DNA from: Nocardioides sp.
GTDB taxonomy: Bacteria > Actinomycetota > Actinomycetes > Propionibacteriales > Nocardioidaceae
Length of the DNA: 64,000 nt
Assembly (NCBI GenBank): GCA_020636915.1
Contig: JACJWV010000004.1
Location: forward strand, 186,001-250,000
Direction of reading: 5' to 3'
Shown here: positions 32,781-39,590 of the stretch, in pieces
How the letters are laid out: each line of letters begins with the position of its first letter
How positions within the stretch are numbered: position 1 is the first letter of the stretch
Position numbers and translations under genes: made by a program
Notes under the pieces: generated by a model
What the model saw: only the letters and a program-made list of their open reading frames with translations
Database searches by the model: none
Told to the model about the DNA's origin: nothing

Positions 32781-34670
32781 ATGACGGACGGCGTGCGCAC
32801 CGGGTCCGGGCGCTCGTGGCACCGGCTCCCGATCGCGAGGTGGCTGCCCCGCTACGAGCGGCGCTGGCTCCGCGGTGACGCCGTCGCGGGGGCGGTGGTC
32901 GCCGCGCTCGCCGTACCGCAGGCCCTGGGCTACGCGTCGCTCGCCGGCGCCCCGGTGGAGGTGGGGCTCTACTCGGTGCCGGTCGCGCTCGTCGTCTACG
33001 CGGTGCTCGGCTCGTCGCGCCAGCTCGTGGTCGGGCCGGTGTCGACCGTGTCCGTGCTCACGGGGTCGTTCCTGGCCGGGTTCGGCGTCGCCGGCACGGC
33101 CCAGGCCGCGTCGTACGCCGCCGCCCTCGCGCTCGGCGCGGGACTGGTGCTGGTCGTGGCCGGGTTCCTCGGCATCGGCTGGATCGCGGAGTTCCTGTCC
33201 AAGCCCATCGTCACCGGGTTCGTGCTCGGGCTGACGGTGCTGGTCATCCTGGGCGAGGTCCCGCACCTGCTCGGCGTCCCCACACCCCAGGGCCAGGTCG
33301 TCGAGCGGCTGGGCGAGCTCGGGTCCAACGTCACCCACGGCGGCGCGAGCCTGCCCACCACGGTGGTCTCCGGCCTGGCGCTGCTGCTGCTCTTCGGAGG
33401 GCAGCGCGTGGCGCCGCGCTTCCCGTGGGCGCTGCTCGTGCTCGTCCTCGGGCTCGCCGCGTCCTCGCTCCTCGATCTCGCCGCCGACGGCGTCGAGGTC
33501 GTGGGTGCGGTGCCGCGGGGGCTGCCCACGCCGGGGATCCCGTCGGTGGCGACCGCCGACCTCGGTGCCCTGGTGGTGGCCGGAGCGGCCCTCGCCCTGG
33601 TGGGCCTGGCCGAGGGGCTGAGCGCCGCGCGGCTGTTCGCCGGCCAGGGCGACTACCGCATCGACGCGGACCAGGAGCTGGTCGCGGCCGGCGCGGCGAA
33701 CGTCGCCTGCGGACTGTTCGGCGGGATCGGCGTGGCCGGCAGCCTCTCGAAGACCGCAGCGGTCGACGACGCCCGCGGTCGCTCCCAGATGGCCGGTCTC
33801 CTGGCGGCCGTGCTGGCTCTCCTCGTCATCGTCGCCATCGCGCCCGTCCTGGCCGACCTGCCCCGGGCCGTGCTCAGCGCGATCGTCGTGAACGCAGTGT
33901 GGAAGCTCATGGACTGGGGCGCGATCGGTCGCTACGCGCGGATCCGCCGCAACGACGTGATGGCCGCCGCGATCGCCACGGCCGGCGTGCTAGTCCTCGG
34001 ACCGCTGTACGGCCTGCTGCTCGCGGTCGGTGCCTCGGTGGTCGGCCTGGTCTACCGCTCGAGTCGGGTCGACGTCGAGGTGATGGGCAAGGTGCCGCAC
34101 GAGAAGGCCGCCTGGGGCAGCGTCCGCGACCACGCCGAGCGCCCGACGTACCCCGGGGTACTGGTGCTCCGCGTGGACGCGCCGATGTTCTGGGTGACGG
34201 CGGCGCCGATCCAGGACGCCGTCCTGGCCCGCGTGGAGGCCGTCCCCGGCACCCGGGTGCTGGTCCTCGACCTCGAGGCCACCAACCAGATGGACGTCAC
34301 CAGCGCCGACGCGCTGTCCCACCTGCTGCGGGTGCTGCGCAAGCGTGGGATCGACCTCTACCTGGTGCGGGTGATGTGGCCGGTACGCCGCGCTCTCCGC
34401 AGGTCGGGCCTGATGGCGGAGATCGGTGACGACCACCTGTGGCACAGCATCTCCCAGGGCGTCCGTGAGGCCCGCCGTACCCACGGCCTGGCCGACCTGC
34501 CCGCCGAGCCCGGCGTGCACGGCGCGCCACCGCAGCCCCAGCTGCCCCGCCTCGAGCTCGACGAGACCGACGACGAGGGCGAGGACCAGGCCGAGGAGCA
34601 CATCGCCGCCCGGACTCCGGAGCAGGAGCCCGAGCCCGACGCTCCGGCGCCGCGGAAGAAGAAGCGATGA
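32781..34670 (+). CDS. SulP-family anion transporter with STAS domain
   Basis: A 629-residue transporter. The sulfate-permease membrane domain (about residues 20-430) has VPQALGYASLAGAPVEVGLYS and GPVSTVSVLTGSFLAGFG. A cytoplasmic STAS domain (about 450-560) contains VLVLDLEATNQMDVTSADAL. A charged, Asp/Glu-rich C-terminal tail ends in KKKR. Substrates of bacterial relatives include sulfate, bicarbonate and dicarboxylates. It follows the patatin by 85 nt on the same strand. Which anion it carries is not evident. Confidence 0.88.
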   Translation: MTDGVRTGSGRSWHRLPIARWLPRYERRWLRGDAVAGAVVAALAVPQALGYASLAGAPVEVGLYSVPVALVVYAVLGSSRQLVVGPVSTVSVLTGSFLAGFGVAGTAQAASYAAALALGAGLVLVVAGFLGIGWIAEFLSKPIVTGFVLGLTVLVILGEVPHLLGVPTPQGQVVERLGELGSNVTHGGASLPTTVVSGLALLLLFGGQRVAPRFPWALLVLVLGLAASSLLDLAADGVEVVGAVPRGLPTPGIPSVATADLGALVVAGAALALVGLAEGLSAARLFAGQGDYRIDADQELVAAGAANVACGLFGGIGVAGSLSKTAAVDDARGRSQMAGLLAAVLALLVIVAIAPVLADLPRAVLSAIVVNAVWKLMDWGAIGRYARIRRNDVMAAAIATAGVLVLGPLYGLLLAVGASVVGLVYRSSRVDVEVMGKVPHEKAAWGSVRDHAERPTYPGVLVLRVDAPMFWVTAAPIQDAVLARVEAVPGTRVLVLDLEATNQMDVTSADALSHLLRVLRKRGIDLYLVRVMWPVRRALRRSGLMAEIGDDHLWHSISQGVREARRTHGLADLPAEPGVHGAPPQPQLPRLELDETDDEGEDQAEEHIAARTPEQEPEPDAPAPRKKKR

Positions 34671-34679
34671 GCCGTAGGC

Positions 34680-34707
34680 GCCGGCGAGCGCAGGACCTCG
34701 TGCCGGC
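34680..34707. terminator. Imperfect hairpin between SulP and arsC
   Basis: GCCGGCGAG (34680-34688) pairs with CTCG-T-GCCGGC (34697-34707) with one bulge. It lies in the 44-nt gap between convergent genes and probably terminates both. Confidence 0.45.
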
Positions 34708-34714
34708 CCGGACC

Positions 34715-35119
34715 CTAGGTGAGTGAGGCGATGAGGTCCTCGACCCGCTTGCGGATCTCGTCGCGGATGGGTCGCACCGCGTCGATGCCCTGGCCGGCCG
34801 GGTCGTCGAGCTCCCAGTCCTCGTACCGCTTGCCCGGGAAGTAGGGGCACTCGTCGCCGCACCCCATGGTGATGACGACGTCGGAGGCCTGGACGGCCTC
34901 GGTGGTGAGGACCTTCGGCCGGTTGCCGGCGAGGTCGATGCCCTCCTCGGCCATGGCCTGGACGGCGACGGGGTTGATCTGGCTGCCGGGCTGGGACCCG
35001 GCGGAGAGGACGTCGATGCGGTCCCCGGCGAGGTGCTGGAGGTAGCCGGCCGCCATCTGCGAGCGGCCGGCGTTGTGGACGCAGACGAACAGGACGGTGG
35101 GCTTGGTCTCCGTGGTCAC
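34715..35119 (-). CDS. arsC: Arsenate reductase, low-molecular-weight phosphatase type
   Basis: A 134-residue thiol-dependent arsenate reductase. The phosphatase loop is CVHNAGRS (Cys 13, Arg 19) and VITMGCGDECPYFPG supplies the cysteines for the disulfide cascade. It reduces arsenate to arsenite using thioredoxin or mycothiol/mycoredoxin. GTG 35119 has AGGAGG upstream at somewhat long spacing. It is the third gene of the operon arsR-aquaglyceroporin-arsC. Confidence 0.93.
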   Translation of the reverse strand: MTTETKPTVLFVCVHNAGRSQMAAGYLQHLAGDRIDVLSAGSQPGSQINPVAVQAMAEEGIDLAGNRPKVLTTEAVQASDVVITMGCGDECPYFPGKRYEDWELDDPAGQGIDAVRPIRDEIRKRVEDLIASLT

Positions 35120-35151
35120 GGCGGTGGTGCCTCCTGGTGGTCGGGCTGGGC

Positions 35152-35898
35152 TCATGGGTGTCGGCCTGCTCCGCCGGCCGCGGCCTCGGGGTCGAGGGTG
35201 GCCAGGTCGGCGCGGGGGTAGAGCAGCTTCACCGCACCGACGGCGAGGACGCCGCCGAGGAGCTGCATGAGCACGAACACCGGCACCGAGCTGGGTGCGA
35301 TCCCGGCAAAGGTGTCGGAGAACATCCGTGCGACGGTGACGGCAGGGTTGGCGAAGCTGGTGGAGCTGGTGAACCAGTAGGCGGCGGTGATGTAGCCGCC
35401 CACGGCGTACGCGATGGTCTCGGTCCGCCCGGACCTGACGGATCCGAAGATCACCAGGACCAGGCCGAGGGTGGCGACCACCTCGCCGAGCCACAGGTTC
35501 GCGCCGGTGCGGTCGTGGGTGGAGATGCTGATCGCGTCGAGGTCGAACATCATGTTGGCGACCACGGCGCCGATGAATCCGCCGACGAACTGGGCGCCGA
35601 TCAGCGGGACGGCCTCGGCCTTGCCGACCAGGCCGAGGGCGACCTCGACCAGGGTCACCACCGGGTTGAACGCGGCCGACACCGGCTGCAGGGCCAGGAT
35701 GAGCGCCACCAGGGCGGCGCCGGTGATGATGCTGTTCTCCAGCAGCTGCAGCCCCACGTCGTCCGGGGACAGCCGGCTGGCCGCGATCCCGGACCCGATC
35801 ACGGCGGCGACGAGGAAGGCCGTGCCGATGAGCTCGGCCCCGGCCCGTCGGACGACGTGGACCTGCTCGCTCACCTGCTCGCTCGCCTGCTCGGTCAC
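35152..35898 (-). CDS. Aquaglyceroporin (MIP family), arsenite channel candidate
   Basis: A 248-residue MIP channel with six helices and two half-helix motifs: the first is NPV (FNPVVTLVEVAL), the second NPA followed by Arg (FANPAVTVARMF). It lies between arsR and arsC. In Sinorhizobium meliloti the arrangement arsR-aqpS-arsC uses such a channel for downhill arsenite exit instead of an ArsB or Acr3 pump. The same role is likely here. GTG 35898 overlaps the arsR stop (GTGA). Confidence 0.88.
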   Translation of the reverse strand: MTEQASEQVSEQVHVVRRAGAELIGTAFLVAAVIGSGIAASRLSPDDVGLQLLENSIITGAALVALILALQPVSAAFNPVVTLVEVALGLVGKAEAVPLIGAQFVGGFIGAVVANMMFDLDAISISTHDRTGANLWLGEVVATLGLVLVIFGSVRSGRTETIAYAVGGYITAAYWFTSSTSFANPAVTVARMFSDTFAGIAPSSVPVFVLMQLLGGVLAVGAVKLLYPRADLATLDPEAAAGGAGRHP

Positions 35899-36254
35899 GG
35901 GGCGACCCCACCGATGAGCGAGGCCAGGTCCGTCAGGGCCTCGGCCCTGACCCGGTAGTAGACCCACACCCCGCGCTTGGACCGGTCCAGCAGGCCGACC
36001 TCGTGCAGCACCTTGAGGTGGTGGCTGATGGTGGGCTGGGACAGGTCGAAGGCGTCGTTGAGGTCGCACACGCAGGCCTCGCCGTCGGCGTGGGAGGCCA
36101 CCAGCGACAGCAGCCGCAGCCGCACCGGGTCGGCGAGCGCCTTGAGCAGCGGTGAGATCCGGGCGGCAGCGTCCGGGCTCAACGGCTCGGCCATCAATGG
36201 GGAGCAGCAGGCGACCGTCACGGTCGGGCTCTCGACCACAGCAGACTTCGACAC
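35895..36254 (-). CDS. arsR: ArsR-family metalloregulator
   Basis: A 119-residue winged-helix repressor. The metal-binding CVCDL is at about residues 61-65, the recognition helix is DLSQPTISHHLKVLHEVGLL, and a further Cys pair, VACCSPL, lies near the N-terminus. Arsenite binding releases it from its promoter. It starts at GTG 36254, a weak Shine-Dalgarno context, so translation may be leaderless. It heads the operon with the aquaglyceroporin and arsC. Confidence 0.9.
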   Translation of the reverse strand: MSKSAVVESPTVTVACCSPLMAEPLSPDAAARISPLLKALADPVRLRLLSLVASHADGEACVCDLNDAFDLSQPTISHHLKVLHEVGLLDRSKRGVWVYYRVRAEALTDLASLIGGVAP

Positions 36255-36279
36255 GGGTGAATACTGACCGATGTCGATA
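36247..36279. promoter_or_regulatory. ars divergent operator candidate
   Basis: TTCGACA (36247-36253) and TGTCGAT (36273-36279) form a 6-of-7 inverted repeat with a 19-nt spacer that overlaps the arsR start. It could bind ArsR and control the arsR operon. The 173-nt gap to the second arsR gene contains no further gene. Confidence 0.4.
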
Positions 36280-36427
36280 CGTCGCGGTGACCCGCGCAGG
36301 CGAACAGTGGGTGAACTCTCCACCGCTCGACCGAGGGTTCGACGACGCCGGGCGTCGCCGAAGGTCCTCCCCGATCCCGGACCTGCGACCCGTGCCTGGT
36401 GTGGCCTGGCAGGCAGACACTTCAAGG

Positions 36428-36802
36428 GTGACTGCATCAACTCCGGTTGAGGTCTACCGGTCGCACGAGCAGGCCGTCGCGTCCTGGTCGGGAAGCGGTG
36501 ACCTGCTGGCCGCGGTCGCCGACCCGGTCCGGTGGACCGTCCTGCACCGTCTCAGCGCCGGCACCGCCTGCGTGTGCGACCTGCAAGAACACGTGGCCGT
36601 GGCACCGAACCTGCTCTCGTACCACCTCCGCGTCCTGCGCGAGGCGGGGCTGGTGGTCGCGTCCAAACGCGGCCGATGGGTCGACTACACCCTCGCGCCC
36701 GGCGCCGTCGACCGGCTCGTGTCCGCCCTCCCCGTCACCGCTGCGCCGGCCTCCCCCCGTGGCTGCGACAGCCGTGCCGGTTCCAACGCCGCCGACGGGT
36801 GA
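36428..36802 (+). CDS. Second ArsR-family regulator
   Basis: A 124-residue winged-helix protein with CVCDLQEHV (Cys about 48 and 50) and recognition helix VAPNLLSYHLRVLREAGLV. It is divergent from arsR and 5 nt upstream of an ArsP-type permease. Start GTG 36428 is chosen because similarity begins soon after; its ribosome-binding site is poor. The C-terminal PRGCDSRAG may add a Cys ligand. It probably regulates the permease/thioredoxin operon and is diverged enough from the first ArsR to have its own operator. Confidence 0.88.
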   Translation: MTASTPVEVYRSHEQAVASWSGSGDLLAAVADPVRWTVLHRLSAGTACVCDLQEHVAVAPNLLSYHLRVLREAGLVVASKRGRWVDYTLAPGAVDRLVSALPVTAAPASPRGCDSRAGSNAADG

Positions 36803-36807
36803 GTCGG

Positions 36808-37857
36808 ATGAGCGTCGTCGAGCACATTCCCACCACGACCCGCGGCCGCCTCGCCACCGTGGTCGCGGTCGCGGCGGCGTGGGCAGGCCTGTACTGGCTC
36901 AACGGCCAGGTCTGGGACCGCCTGCTCGATGACCTCCTCGGCCTGGACCCGGACGCGCGGGTGACCGAGTCGCTGCACTTCTTCCTCTTCGACACCGTCA
37001 AGATCGCGCTGCTGCTGACCGGCATCATCTTCGTCATCACCGTCGCCCGCTCCTACATGAGCGTGGAGCGCACCCGGGCACTGCTGGGAGGGCGCCGCGA
37101 GGGGGTGGGGAACGTGATGGCCGCGGGGCTGGGGGTGGTGACGCCGTTCTGCTCGTGCAGCGCCGTGCCCGCCTTCATCGGGTTCGTTGCCGCGGGCGTC
37201 CCGATCGGGGTGACCCTCTCCTTCCTGATCGCCAGCCCGCTGGTCAACGAGGTCGCCATCGGGCTGCTCCTGACGATGTTCGGGTTCGAGGTGACGCTCG
37301 CCTACGTCGGCGCCGGGGTGAGCGTGGCGATCGTCGCGGGCTGGGTGCTGGGACGCCTCGGGGTCGAGCGGTGGGTCGAGCCGTTCGTGTTCGAGACGCG
37401 CCTGGGCGGCCAGCTGGTCGACGACACCGCCGCGCTCACCTTCAACCAGCGGCTGCAGATGGGTGCCGAGGAGGTCGCCAGCATCCTGCGCAGGATCTGG
37501 CCGTACCTGCTCGTCGGCATCGGGCTGGGTGCGGTCATCCACGGCTGGGCGCCCGAGGACCTGTTCACCCGGTACGCCGGCCCTGGCAACCCGTTCGCGG
37601 TCCTGGTCGCGGTGCTCATCGGCATCCCGCTGTACTCCAACGCCGCCGGCATCATGCCGCTCGTCGTGGCCCTGCACGACAAGGGCCTGCCGATGGGCAC
37701 CCTGCTCGCGTTCATGATGGCCGTCGTCGCCCTGTCGCTGCCCGAGCTCATCCTGCTGCGCCGCGTCCTGCGGGTGCCGCTGCTGGTCACCTACGTCGCC
37801 GTCGTCGCCGCCGGCATCGTCGCCGTCGGCTACCTGTTCAACCTCCTGCTCGCCTGA
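36808..37857 (+). CDS. ArsP/DUF318-type permease
   Basis: A 349-residue membrane protein with about eight helices. The family signature is GVVTPFCSCSAVPAFIGFV (Cys about 113-117), and GIPLYSNAAGIMPLVVALHD is in the second half. Members of this COG0701 family export organoarsenicals (ArsP) or other metal compounds. ATG 36808 lies 5 nt after the regulator. A thioredoxin-like protein follows 28 nt downstream, a pairing common for this family. Confidence 0.88.
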   Translation: MSVVEHIPTTTRGRLATVVAVAAAWAGLYWLNGQVWDRLLDDLLGLDPDARVTESLHFFLFDTVKIALLLTGIIFVITVARSYMSVERTRALLGGRREGVGNVMAAGLGVVTPFCSCSAVPAFIGFVAAGVPIGVTLSFLIASPLVNEVAIGLLLTMFGFEVTLAYVGAGVSVAIVAGWVLGRLGVERWVEPFVFETRLGGQLVDDTAALTFNQRLQMGAEEVASILRRIWPYLLVGIGLGAVIHGWAPEDLFTRYAGPGNPFAVLVAVLIGIPLYSNAAGIMPLVVALHDKGLPMGTLLAFMMAVVALSLPELILLRRVLRVPLLVTYVAVVAAGIVAVGYLFNLLLA

Positions 37858-37885
37858 GCAGGACACCCACCGGAAGGAGCCCGCC

Positions 37886-38140
37886 ATGCAGGTCAAGGTC
37901 CTCGGACCCGGCTGCAAGAACTGCGTCGCCCTGGAGAAGGCCACCCACGAGGCCATCGACCGCCTCGGCCTGGACGCGACCGTCGAGAAGGTGACCGACT
38001 ACGCCGAGATCGCCGGGTACGGCGTCATGGCCACCCCCGCGCTGGTGGTCGACGAGAAGGTCGTCTCCAGCGGCCGAGTGCTGACCCCGACCGCCATCCA
38101 GGAGCTGCTGACCTCCGTAACCGCTCACCGAGCGAGCTAG
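37886..38140 (+). CDS. Small thioredoxin-family protein (redox-active disulfide protein 2 type)
   Basis: An 84-residue thioredoxin-fold protein with CKNC (Cys 10, 13) and the cis-Pro loop in VMATPALVVDEKVV. Such proteins accompany DUF318 permeases and may reduce or deliver the exported metal species. AAGGAG precedes ATG 37886. Its TAG stop overlaps the stop of the convergent gene in a CTAG. Confidence 0.9.
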   Translation: MQVKVLGPGCKNCVALEKATHEAIDRLGLDATVEKVTDYAEIAGYGVMATPALVVDEKVVSSGRVLTPTAIQELLTSVTAHRAS

Positions 38141-38613
38141 ACGCCCCGCTCCGCGACCTGGGCGTAGTGCTCGAGCATGCCGCCCCAGGCGTCGGGCGCC
38201 TCGAAGGTCGCCTGCATCGTGGCCGCGTCGGCGCCGTACGCCTCGAGGTCGCGGTGCTCCAGCTCGACGAGCGTGCGGCCGTCGTCGGTGGGCGTGAACC
38301 TCACCTCGACGGTCGTCACCAGGTCGTCGTGGAAGGCCCAGTCGGCCCCGATCTGCCAGGTGACGGTGAAGCCGTGGGGCGCGTCGTACGCCGTCACCAC
38401 CCCGGTGTCGGTCTCGGACCCGTCGGTGTGCCTCGTGTACCAGCGGCCGCCCACGAACGGCTCGACGATCACCTTCTCGATCGGCGCCTCGCCGATGTGG
38501 TGCCCCTCCGGCCACCACGACGTCATCTCGTCGGTGAACACCTCGAAGCAGCGCTGCTGGTCGAGCCGCACCGACACGCTCACGCGCACCGGGCTGACGG
38601 TCTGCTGGGTCAT
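38137..38613 (-). CDS. SRPBCC/AHSA1-family protein
   Basis: A 158-residue START-like hydrophobic-pocket protein. It begins with RVSVSVRLDQQRCFEVFTDE and ends with the typical WGGMLEHYAQVAERG. The ATGA overlap with the upstream ArsR gene shows translational coupling, an arrangement very common for this pair. Ligand and function unknown. Confidence 0.86.
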   Translation of the reverse strand: MTQQTVSPVRVSVSVRLDQQRCFEVFTDEMTSWWPEGHHIGEAPIEKVIVEPFVGGRWYTRHTDGSETDTGVVTAYDAPHGFTVTWQIGADWAFHDDLVTTVEVRFTPTDDGRTLVELEHRDLEAYGADAATMQATFEAPDAWGGMLEHYAQVAERGV

Positions 38614-38954
38614 CGGTCCTTCTCCTTGCTCTCCGTGCTGGATGGTGGGTCGGCCTGCTCCTCGGCGTACTCGGCGAACGCGACGACGGCCTGCGTCCAG
38701 AACCGGTCGAGGTAGGCGCGGACCGGGGCCAGCCCGGTCGGGTCCACGCGATAGACCCGCCTGGTCCCCTCCTGCCGGTCCACCACCAGCCCGACCTCCT
38801 TGAGCACCTTGAGGTGCTGGGAGACGGCCGGCCGGCTGACCGGCAGCAGCGCGGCGAGCTCCCCCACCGGCTGCGGCCCCTCCAGGAGCAGGTCGAGGAT
38901 CGCCTGGCGGGTGGGGTCGCCCAGGGCGGCGAGGATGGCGGATGCGTTCGTCAT
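38610..38954 (-). CDS. ArsR-family regulator paired with AHSA1 protein
   Basis: A 114-residue winged-helix repressor: ALGDPTRQAILDLLLEGPQP, then recognition helix VSRPAVSQHLKVLKEVGLV. It lacks the CxCxL metal site, so it is the non-metal-sensing type. It autoregulates with the AHSA1 gene in many actinobacteria. ATG 38954 sits only 10 nt downstream of a -10 hexamer, so the transcript is probably leaderless or nearly so. Two dyads overlap the promoter. Confidence 0.9.
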   Translation of the reverse strand: MTNASAILAALGDPTRQAILDLLLEGPQPVGELAALLPVSRPAVSQHLKVLKEVGLVVDRQEGTRRVYRVDPTGLAPVRAYLDRFWTQAVVAFAEYAEEQADPPSSTESKEKDR

Positions 38955-38956
38955 GA

Positions 38957-38994
38957 CTTACGGTAAGTTATGGCTAACGGTTAGGGACTGTCAA
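38957..38994 (-). promoter_or_regulatory. Promoter with twin operators for arsR-AHSA1 operon
   Basis: On the minus strand TTGACA (38994-38989), an 18-nt spacer and TAACTT (38970-38965) form a near-consensus promoter. Two 11-bp dyads, CTAACGGTTAG (38974-38984) and CTTACGGTAAG (38957-38967), centre 17 bp apart. One covers the spacer, the other the -10/start. This is the expected layout for a self-repressing ArsR dimer pair. Confidence 0.65.
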
Positions 38995-39412
38995 CCGCCC
39001 GGCGCGGGAAGACGACTTCTCTGTGACCCGGACGAGATCGATGAAGTGGCGGCCCGGGACGGTCTCGACGCAGGCGGCGTCGTTGGGCCCTCGCCGAGAC
39101 TCGTCGTAGACCGACGGGCATAAGTCAGCCGGCACCGAGTGCCTGAGCGTGGAGGACCGATCGGGTCCGAGGTTCTGCCCGTCGGTCTACGAGCTTGCGC
39201 GACGACCAGTTCCATCCGGTCTTGCACCCCTTGATTCGGAGCTCCGCGGCTGTCCGCACCCAGTCGCCACCGTGAGCACCGGGCCGGCGACCAGCGGGGC
39301 GCACGCTGCGTGGGGGTCGGACATGGCGCGCACACTGCCAGCCGATCACCGGCGAAGAGAACCGAGGCACCCGTCGCGCTTCGATGAGCGCACAGACGGT
39401 TGCGCACATGCG
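38995..39412. other. Intergenic stretch with no supported gene
   Basis: The 418 nt between the ArsR promoter and the tRNA terminator are less GC-rich than the surroundings. They hold only short frames with no recognisable similarity or ribosome-binding sites. I see no repeats, integrase remnants or structured RNA here. A tRNA-flanking position makes a decayed integration site conceivable, but no duplicated tRNA 3' end was found. Confidence 0.5.
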
Positions 39413-39445
39413 AGAGGCCCTCACAGTCAGACTGTGAGGGCCTCT
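39413..39445 (-). terminator. Terminator downstream of initiator tRNA
   Basis: AGAGGCCCTCACAG (39413-39426) and CTGTGAGGGCCTCT (39432-39445) form a perfect 14-bp stem with a 5-nt loop. It starts 10 nt past the tRNA 3' end. Confidence 0.85.
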
Positions 39446-39454
39446 GGCGATTTG

Positions 39455-39528
39455 TAGCGGGGGCAGGATTTGAACCTGCGACCTCTGGGTTATGAGCCCA
39501 GCGAGCTACCGAGCTGCTCCACCCCGCG
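39455..39528 (-). tRNA. Initiator tRNA-fMet (CAT)
   Basis: A complete cloverleaf read on the minus strand: acceptor CGCGGGG/CCCCGCT, anticodon loop CTCATAA with anticodon CAT, and T-arm GCAGG-TTCAAAT-CCTGC. Position 1:72 is an unpaired C-T (C-U in RNA), and the anticodon stem ends in three G:C pairs (GGG/CCC). Both are initiator identity features. The discriminator is A. The 3' CCA is not encoded; the genome reads CAA. Confidence 0.95.
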
Positions 39529-39590
39529 TCGGTGAACCCCACGTTAGTGGATAGCCACGGGCATCCCAAATCGCAGGGGCGTGGGACAGG

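Noticed and set aside
38995..39454. Integrated element or att site next to the tRNA gene
   Set aside because: No integrase, no duplicated tRNA 3' end and no mobile-element genes were found on either side.
38991..39569. Minus-strand open frame of 192 codons crossing the tRNA gene
   Set aside because: It reads through the initiator tRNA and its terminator, giving the well-known artefact sequence (VARWAHNPEVAGSNPAPATN). It has no ribosome-binding site.
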